8,386 bases of DNA, taken from contig JABDJU010000049.1 in NCBI GenBank assembly GCA_013003325.1, positions 1-8,386 of the forward strand. Reading direction: 5' to 3'. Of the stretch, positions 4,876 through 8,386 are shown piece by piece (the first letter of the stretch is position 1; every line of letters starts with the position of its first letter). Both the position numbers and the translations under genes were made by a program. The DNA comes from Acidimicrobiales bacterium. GTDB lineage: Bacteria > Actinomycetota > Acidimicrobiia > Acidimicrobiales > SZUA-35. Below the pieces are notes generated by a model, which was not told where the DNA came from, made no database searches, and was given only the letters and a program-made list of their open reading frames with translations.

Positions 4876-6602
4876 GCCCGTACCGGGTCGACCCAGACCG
4901 ACACCCGCCCACCCTTCGGGCGGTCCAGCTCCCTCAGTGCCTCGGCCACCGACGAGCGGTCCGGCCCCTTCACCAACACCTGGCCGTTGCGATCCGGCCC
5001 GACGAGTTCGAGATCGAGACGATTCTCGAGCGGGACCAAGAACTCCGAAGTCGCCGAACCACGAACCAGAGCCAGCCCGCCATAGGGCGGTAGTTGAGCT
5101 GCCCTGCGCAACTCCCGTTCGGCGTCGGTGAAAAGCTCGGGCTGGGCTCGCGCCGCGGCACGCAGCACTCGATGATCCGGGAGGCGGGTCTGCACGAGAA
5201 CTCGGCCGCCCTCAGCCCGGGGACCGACCAGCGTTCCCGCCCGGAGCAGCAGGCTCATCGCCTGCTCGGCCGCCCGATACCTGGAGGCCAGCAGTTCCTG
5301 ATCGAAGTCGAGAAAGATGACCGTGTCGGCTACCGAGACCCGATGGAGGAGCGCTTCGGTTCCTACCACGACACGGTGGGCGAGGCCTTCCACCCCGGTC
5401 GAGTCGCCGGTCACCTCCCCGACCGGTTCCCGCAGCAACACCGAAAGCTCTTCGGCAACCCGGGTGACGCCCAGGCGGACCCGCTTCAGCTTCGTACCGG
5501 CACATTGAATGCAGACCTTGGGCCGGGTCTCGCCCGACCGGGGTGCGACGAGGGCGCCGTTGTCCTCGACCATCAGCTCCTCCCGTGATTCGGATCTGGC
5601 CAGCTCGCCACAGGTGGCGCAGGCCAGCATCACCGCTCGACCCTTCCGGTTCAGAATGCACAGCACCCGACCCTCGCCCCGTATCCGCCTGATCATGGGA
5701 TCGGAGAACAACCCGCCGCGGCCCGGATCGTCGTCCCGCCGATCGATCACCTGGACCAGCGGCCACCAAGCTCGCTCCGGGCCTCTCGCCGGCAGACGCA
5801 CGTCGTCGGTGGCGGCCAGCGCTGCCAGGCTCGGAACGGCGGAGACCAGCACGGCGGGAACCTCGGCCCGGCGGGAGCGCTCGATCGCCACGTCCCGAGC
5901 GTTCCAGGTTGGGTTTCGTTCGTTGGCCAACGCCTCGTCGTGCTCGTTGATGACCACGATCGACCTGAGGTCAGGGACCGTGGCAAAGATGGCCGACCGG
6001 GCCCCGATGACCACGCCGTTCTGCAGGCCGCCGGTCCATTGCTCGGGGTATCGGAACGTGGCAATCCCAGCCCGTTTCAAGCGACCGGCCAGGGCGAGGG
6101 CGGTGTGATGCTCGGGCGTCACGATGATCGTCGGACCCCTGCGGGCCGCCTCCCTCACGATCTCGAAACGATCAGCACAGGGTGCGCTCCGCACCACCCG
6201 AGGCCCGACGCCATCGAACAGAGACTCCAGGTCGGGCTGGGTCCCGCCCGACACCGGCGCCGACGGTGGTGCAGCGGGTCGCGAAGGAACCATACGCTCG
6301 GGGCTGGCGGTCTTGAGGACCGCAGACCAGCGACCAGCCCACTGGCGAGCCGTCCACTGGGCCAGATCGACCACCTGCTGATCAGGTCCGATCGACGAGC
6401 TCTTCAGGATCGGCTCGAGCGTGACGCCCGAAGGGGGTTCGACATCGACCGCCACCACCCAGCCTGCGGTTCGTCGGCCGTGAAGCTGCACCCGCACCAT
6501 CGATCCGACCTCCACCGATGGACCCGGCAGGTCGGCGGGAACGTAGTAATCGAAGGTCTTGCTGAGGCCGGAGACGTCGGGCAGCACCCTGACGACCCTC
6601 AC
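4872..6602 (-). CDS. priA: PriA-like primosomal protein N', helicase motifs degenerate and one zinc site missing
   Basis: PriA loads the replicative helicase at stalled forks. This 576-residue protein has the PriA architecture: an N-terminal DNA-binding domain starting MRVVRVLPDVSGLSKTFDYY, a helicase-like core, a cysteine region and a C-terminal domain with Gln-Leu-Pro-Pro-Tyr at 503-507. Where active PriA has the Walker A sequence Gly-Val-Thr-Gly-Ser-Gly-Lys-Thr, this protein reads Val-Arg-Ser-Ala-Pro-Cys-Ala-Asp-Arg (about 137-145), and Asp-Glu-Glu-His becomes Ile-Asn-Glu-His (218-221). Actinobacterial PriA proteins are known to lack these motifs and are thought not to unwind DNA. Of the eight usual zinc cysteines only C328, C331, C364 and C367 remain. 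The Asn-Ala-Arg-Asp-Val-Ala segment (234-239) after the Walker B position is retained. The GTG start at 6602 lies 31 nt after the metK stop, with no clear Shine-Dalgarno sequence. The TAA stop shares bases with the stop of the convergent methyltransferase gene. Confidence 0.9.
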   Translation of the reverse strand: MRVVRVLPDVSGLSKTFDYYVPADLPGPSVEVGSMVRVQLHGRRTAGWVVAVDVEPPSGVTLEPILKSSSIGPDQQVVDLAQWTARQWAGRWSAVLKTASPERMVPSRPAAPPSAPVSGGTQPDLESLFDGVGPRVVRSAPCADRFEIVREAARRGPTIIVTPEHHTALALAGRLKRAGIATFRYPEQWTGGLQNGVVIGARSAIFATVPDLRSIVVINEHDEALANERNPTWNARDVAIERSRRAEVPAVLVSAVPSLAALAATDDVRLPARGPERAWWPLVQVIDRRDDDPGRGGLFSDPMIRRIRGEGRVLCILNRKGRAVMLACATCGELARSESREELMVEDNGALVAPRSGETRPKVCIQCAGTKLKRVRLGVTRVAEELSVLLREPVGEVTGDSTGVEGLAHRVVVGTEALLHRVSVADTVIFLDFDQELLASRYRAAEQAMSLLLRAGTLVGPRAEGGRVLVQTRLPDHRVLRAAARAQPELFTDAERELRRAAQLPPYGGLALVRGSATSEFLVPLENRLDLELVGPDRNGQVLVKGPDRSSVAEALRELDRPKGGRVSVWVDPVRA

Positions 6603-6633
6603 GGGTTTGTATCCAGTAGGGCTCGCTGCGGTC

Positions 6634-7839
6634 CTACAGACCGAGCGCGCTCTTCAATTCGTCGACCCGATCGGTCCGCTCCCACGTGAAGAACCCATCG
6701 TCGGTGGCCGGCCGCCCGAAATGGCCATAGGCCGCGGTCGGCGTGTAGATCGGACGGCGAAGATCGAGATCGTCGAGGATCGCACCGGGACGCAGATCGA
6801 ACACGTCGGTCACTGCTGCACTGATCTTGTCGGGATCGACGTTTTCGGTGCCGAAGGTTTCGACCAGGATCGACACCGGCTTGGCCACACCGATGGCGTA
6901 GGCCACCTGCACCTCGCAGCGGCCGGCCGCACCGGCGGCAACCACGTTCTTGGCGACCCATCTGGTGGCATAGGCAGCGGATCGGTCAACCTTCGACGGA
7001 TCCTTTCCGCTGAACGCGCCACCACCGTGGCGGGCTGCCCCGCCGTAGGTGTCGACGATGATTTTCCGGCCGGTCAAGCCGGCGTCGCCCACCGGGCCGC
7101 CGATCACAAAGGTGCCGGTCGGGTTGACCAACACCTCGTAGTCATCGCCGGCGTAGGACTCGGGAATCACCGGCCTGATCACGTGTTCGATCAGGTCCGG
7201 TCGGATCATGCTGTCGCGGTCGATCCCCGGATCGTGCTGGGTGGAGATGAGCACGGTCTTGATCCGGGCCGGCTGGCCGTTCTCGTACTCGAAACTCACC
7301 TGAGTCTTGCCGTCGGGCCGCAGGTAGGGAACCGTGCCGGCCCGCCGAACTTCAGCGAGTCGTTCAGCCAACCGGTGACTCAGATGGATCGGGAGCGGCA
7401 TGAACTGGTCGGTTTCGTCGCAGGCGTAGCCGAACATCATTCCCTGATCGCCGGCGCCCTGTTCGTCGTACTTGTCGCCCGAGGCCGAGCCGGAACGGAT
7501 CTCTTCGGATTTGTCGACGCCCTGGGCGATGTCGGGCGACTGCTCATCGAGACTGACCATCACCCCACAGGTTGCTCCGTCGAACCCGTAGCTCTCGGAG
7601 TCGTAGCCGATCTTGGTGATACATTCCCGCACCACCCTGGGAATGTCGACGTACCCGGTGGTCGTCACCTCGCCGGCGATGATGGCTAGGCCGGTGGTGA
7701 CCAAGGTTTCGCAGGCCACTCGACTGTAGGGATCTTCCGCGAGTAGGGCATCGAGAATCGAGTCGGATATCTGATCGGCCATCTTGTCCGGATGGCCTTC
7801 GGTTACCGATTCTGAGGTGAAGGTGTAGTTATCAGCCAC
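6634..7839 (-). CDS. metK: S-adenosylmethionine synthetase
   Basis: MetK makes S-adenosylmethionine from methionine and ATP in the cytosol, releasing phosphate and diphosphate. At 401 residues it is full length. The N-terminal Thr-Ser-Glu-Ser-Val-Thr-Glu-Gly-His-Pro-Asp-Lys segment is at 8-19, with H15 the conserved catalytic histidine. The first family signature, GAGDQGMMFGYA, is at 128-139, and the second, Gly-Gly-Gly-Ala-Phe-Ser-Gly-Lys-Asp with its lysines and following Lys-Val-Asp-Arg, is at 272-286. No key residue appears changed. The GTG start at 7839 is preceded on the minus strand by AAGAAAG (7852-7846) with a 6-nt gap, the best Shine-Dalgarno-like sequence in the window. It lies 21 nt after coaBC and 31 nt before priA, so the three are probably cotranscribed. 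There is no room upstream for a SAM riboswitch, so any such control would have to act upstream of coaBC. Confidence 0.98.
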   Translation of the reverse strand: MADNYTFTSESVTEGHPDKMADQISDSILDALLAEDPYSRVACETLVTTGLAIIAGEVTTTGYVDIPRVVRECITKIGYDSESYGFDGATCGVMVSLDEQSPDIAQGVDKSEEIRSGSASGDKYDEQGAGDQGMMFGYACDETDQFMPLPIHLSHRLAERLAEVRRAGTVPYLRPDGKTQVSFEYENGQPARIKTVLISTQHDPGIDRDSMIRPDLIEHVIRPVIPESYAGDDYEVLVNPTGTFVIGGPVGDAGLTGRKIIVDTYGGAARHGGGAFSGKDPSKVDRSAAYATRWVAKNVVAAGAAGRCEVQVAYAIGVAKPVSILVETFGTENVDPDKISAAVTDVFDLRPGAILDDLDLRRPIYTPTAAYGHFGRPATDDGFFTWERTDRVDELKSALGL

Positions 7840-7860
7840 AGCGTTCTTTCTTGGTGTTGG

Positions 7861-8386
7861 TTACAGACGAGCAGCAATCATCGCGCACAACTCGGTGGCG
7901 ATCTCGGCCTTGGACCGAAGCGAGAGTGATATCTCTCCACCATCGGCGGAGAAGATGGTGACCGCATTGGTGTTGTGGCCGAACCCGGTACGTGCGCCGG
8001 CGACGTCGTTTGCGACGATCAGGTCGGCGCCCTTGCTCTCGAGCTTGGAGCGGGCGTTGGCGGCGATGTTCTGGGTCTCGGCGGCGAAGCCGATCAGCAG
8101 CGGATGGATTTCTCCCGCCGCCTTCCTGCGGCCGAGCTCGGCCAAGATGTCGGTTGTTGGTACCAGCTTGACGTCGGGGACGCCCACATCCTTCTTGATC
8201 TTGTGATCGGCCAACGTCGCAGGCGTGAAGTCGGCCACGGCGGCGGCCATGACCACGGCATCGGATCCCGGCAGATGGGAGTTGACCGCGTCGTACAGAT
8301 CGGCGGCGGTGATCACCTCGACCCGTTCGATCCCCTCGCTCGACGGGAGAGCCGAAGTGGTGATCAGTGTGACTTCGGCGCCAGCT
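7861..8386 (-). CDS. coaBC: Bifunctional phosphopantothenoylcysteine decarboxylase/synthetase, C-terminal CoaB part (5' end off the window)
   Basis: The frame is open from the right edge (first full codon at 8385-8383) to a TAA at 7863-7861, giving 174 residues of what is normally a protein of about 400. The visible part is the CoaB (synthetase) domain, which joins cysteine to 4'-phosphopantothenate using CTP. It reads Ala-Gly-Ala-Glu-Val-Thr-Leu-Ile at its start, then Ala-Ala-Ala-Val-Ala-Asp-Phe, the Lys-Ile-Lys-Lys motif containing the lysine known to be needed in E. coli, Thr-Thr-Asp-Ile-Leu-Ala where many homologues have Pro-Asp-Ile-Leu, Gly-Phe-Ala-Ala-Glu-Thr, and Ile-Val-Ala-Asn-Asp-Val. 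A GTG at 8316 is an internal valine codon, not a start. Whether the CoaC decarboxylase domain is fused upstream cannot be seen, but the fusion is usual in this position. It is the first visible gene of a coaBC-metK-priA run. Confidence 0.95.
   Translation of the reverse strand, partial: AGAEVTLITTSALPSSEGIERVEVITAADLYDAVNSHLPGSDAVVMAAAVADFTPATLADHKIKKDVGVPDVKLVPTTDILAELGRRKAAGEIHPLLIGFAAETQNIAANARSKLESKGADLIVANDVAGARTGFGHNTNAVTIFSADGGEISLSLRSKAEIATELCAMIAARL

Noticed and set aside
6559..7689. A 376-codon open frame on the plus strand
   Set aside because: It is antisense to metK and the start of priA, both strongly conserved; long antisense frames are expected in GC-rich coding DNA.
7840..7860. 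Possible SAM riboswitch before metK
   Set aside because: Only 21 nt separate coaBC and metK, far too little for any known SAM riboswitch.
8314..8316. Possible GTG start of a short separate CoaB protein
   Set aside because: The frame continues upstream to the window edge with recognisable CoaB sequence (Gly-Ala-Glu-Val-Thr-Leu-Ile), so this GTG is an internal valine codon.
1..8386. Defence system, mobile element, CRISPR array or tRNA gene
   Set aside because: All gaps between genes are under 100 bp and hold no repeats or RNA-like folds I can recognise, and every gene belongs to a known metabolic or housekeeping family.

Overview
The window looks like chromosomal DNA of a high-GC actinobacterium, possibly an Acidimicrobiia-type lineage. 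Three things point there: the minus-strand order coaBC-metK-priA, a PriA without a recognisable Walker A motif (as in other Actinobacteria), and frequent GTG starts (six of the eight complete or start-visible genes other than the two ATG dehydrogenases use GTG; only the two dehydrogenases and the small methyltransferase use ATG). The lineage is inferred from gene order and family features; no marker gene was aligned.

Layout from left to right. (1) 1-895, minus: an azlC-azlD pair for branched-chain amino acid export, with azlD cut by the left edge. (2) 932-1900, plus: a beta-hydroxyacid dehydrogenase of the 3-hydroxyisobutyrate dehydrogenase family, divergent from azlC across only 36 bp. (3) 1952-2716, minus: a classical short-chain dehydrogenase, tail-to-tail with the previous gene. 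(4) 2808-4875, plus: a tight three-gene cluster of an ATP-grasp ligase-like protein, a YbxB/RsmC-type methyltransferase and a SpoU/TrmH-type RNA methyltransferase. (5) 4872-8386, minus: priA, metK and the C-terminal (CoaB) part of coaBC, transcribed from right to left as coaBC-metK-priA and meeting the plus-strand cluster with overlapping stop codons.

Functionally the right half is housekeeping: phosphopantothenoylcysteine synthesis for CoA, S-adenosylmethionine synthesis, replication restart, and two SAM-dependent methyltransferases that probably modify RNA. The left half is accessory metabolism (amino acid export and two oxidoreductases of unknown substrate). Gaps between genes are short, the largest being 91 bp, and I see no RNA gene, mobile element, CRISPR array or long repeat.

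I found no convincing new multi-gene system. The points most worth checking are: a PriA that has lost four of the eight usual zinc-binding cysteines as two complete pairs, in addition to its nucleotide-binding motifs; a set of -10-like hexamers placed 6-7 nt before the start codons of genes lacking a clear Shine-Dalgarno sequence, suggesting leaderless transcripts; and the uncharacterised ATP-grasp protein at the head of an RNA-methylation cluster.
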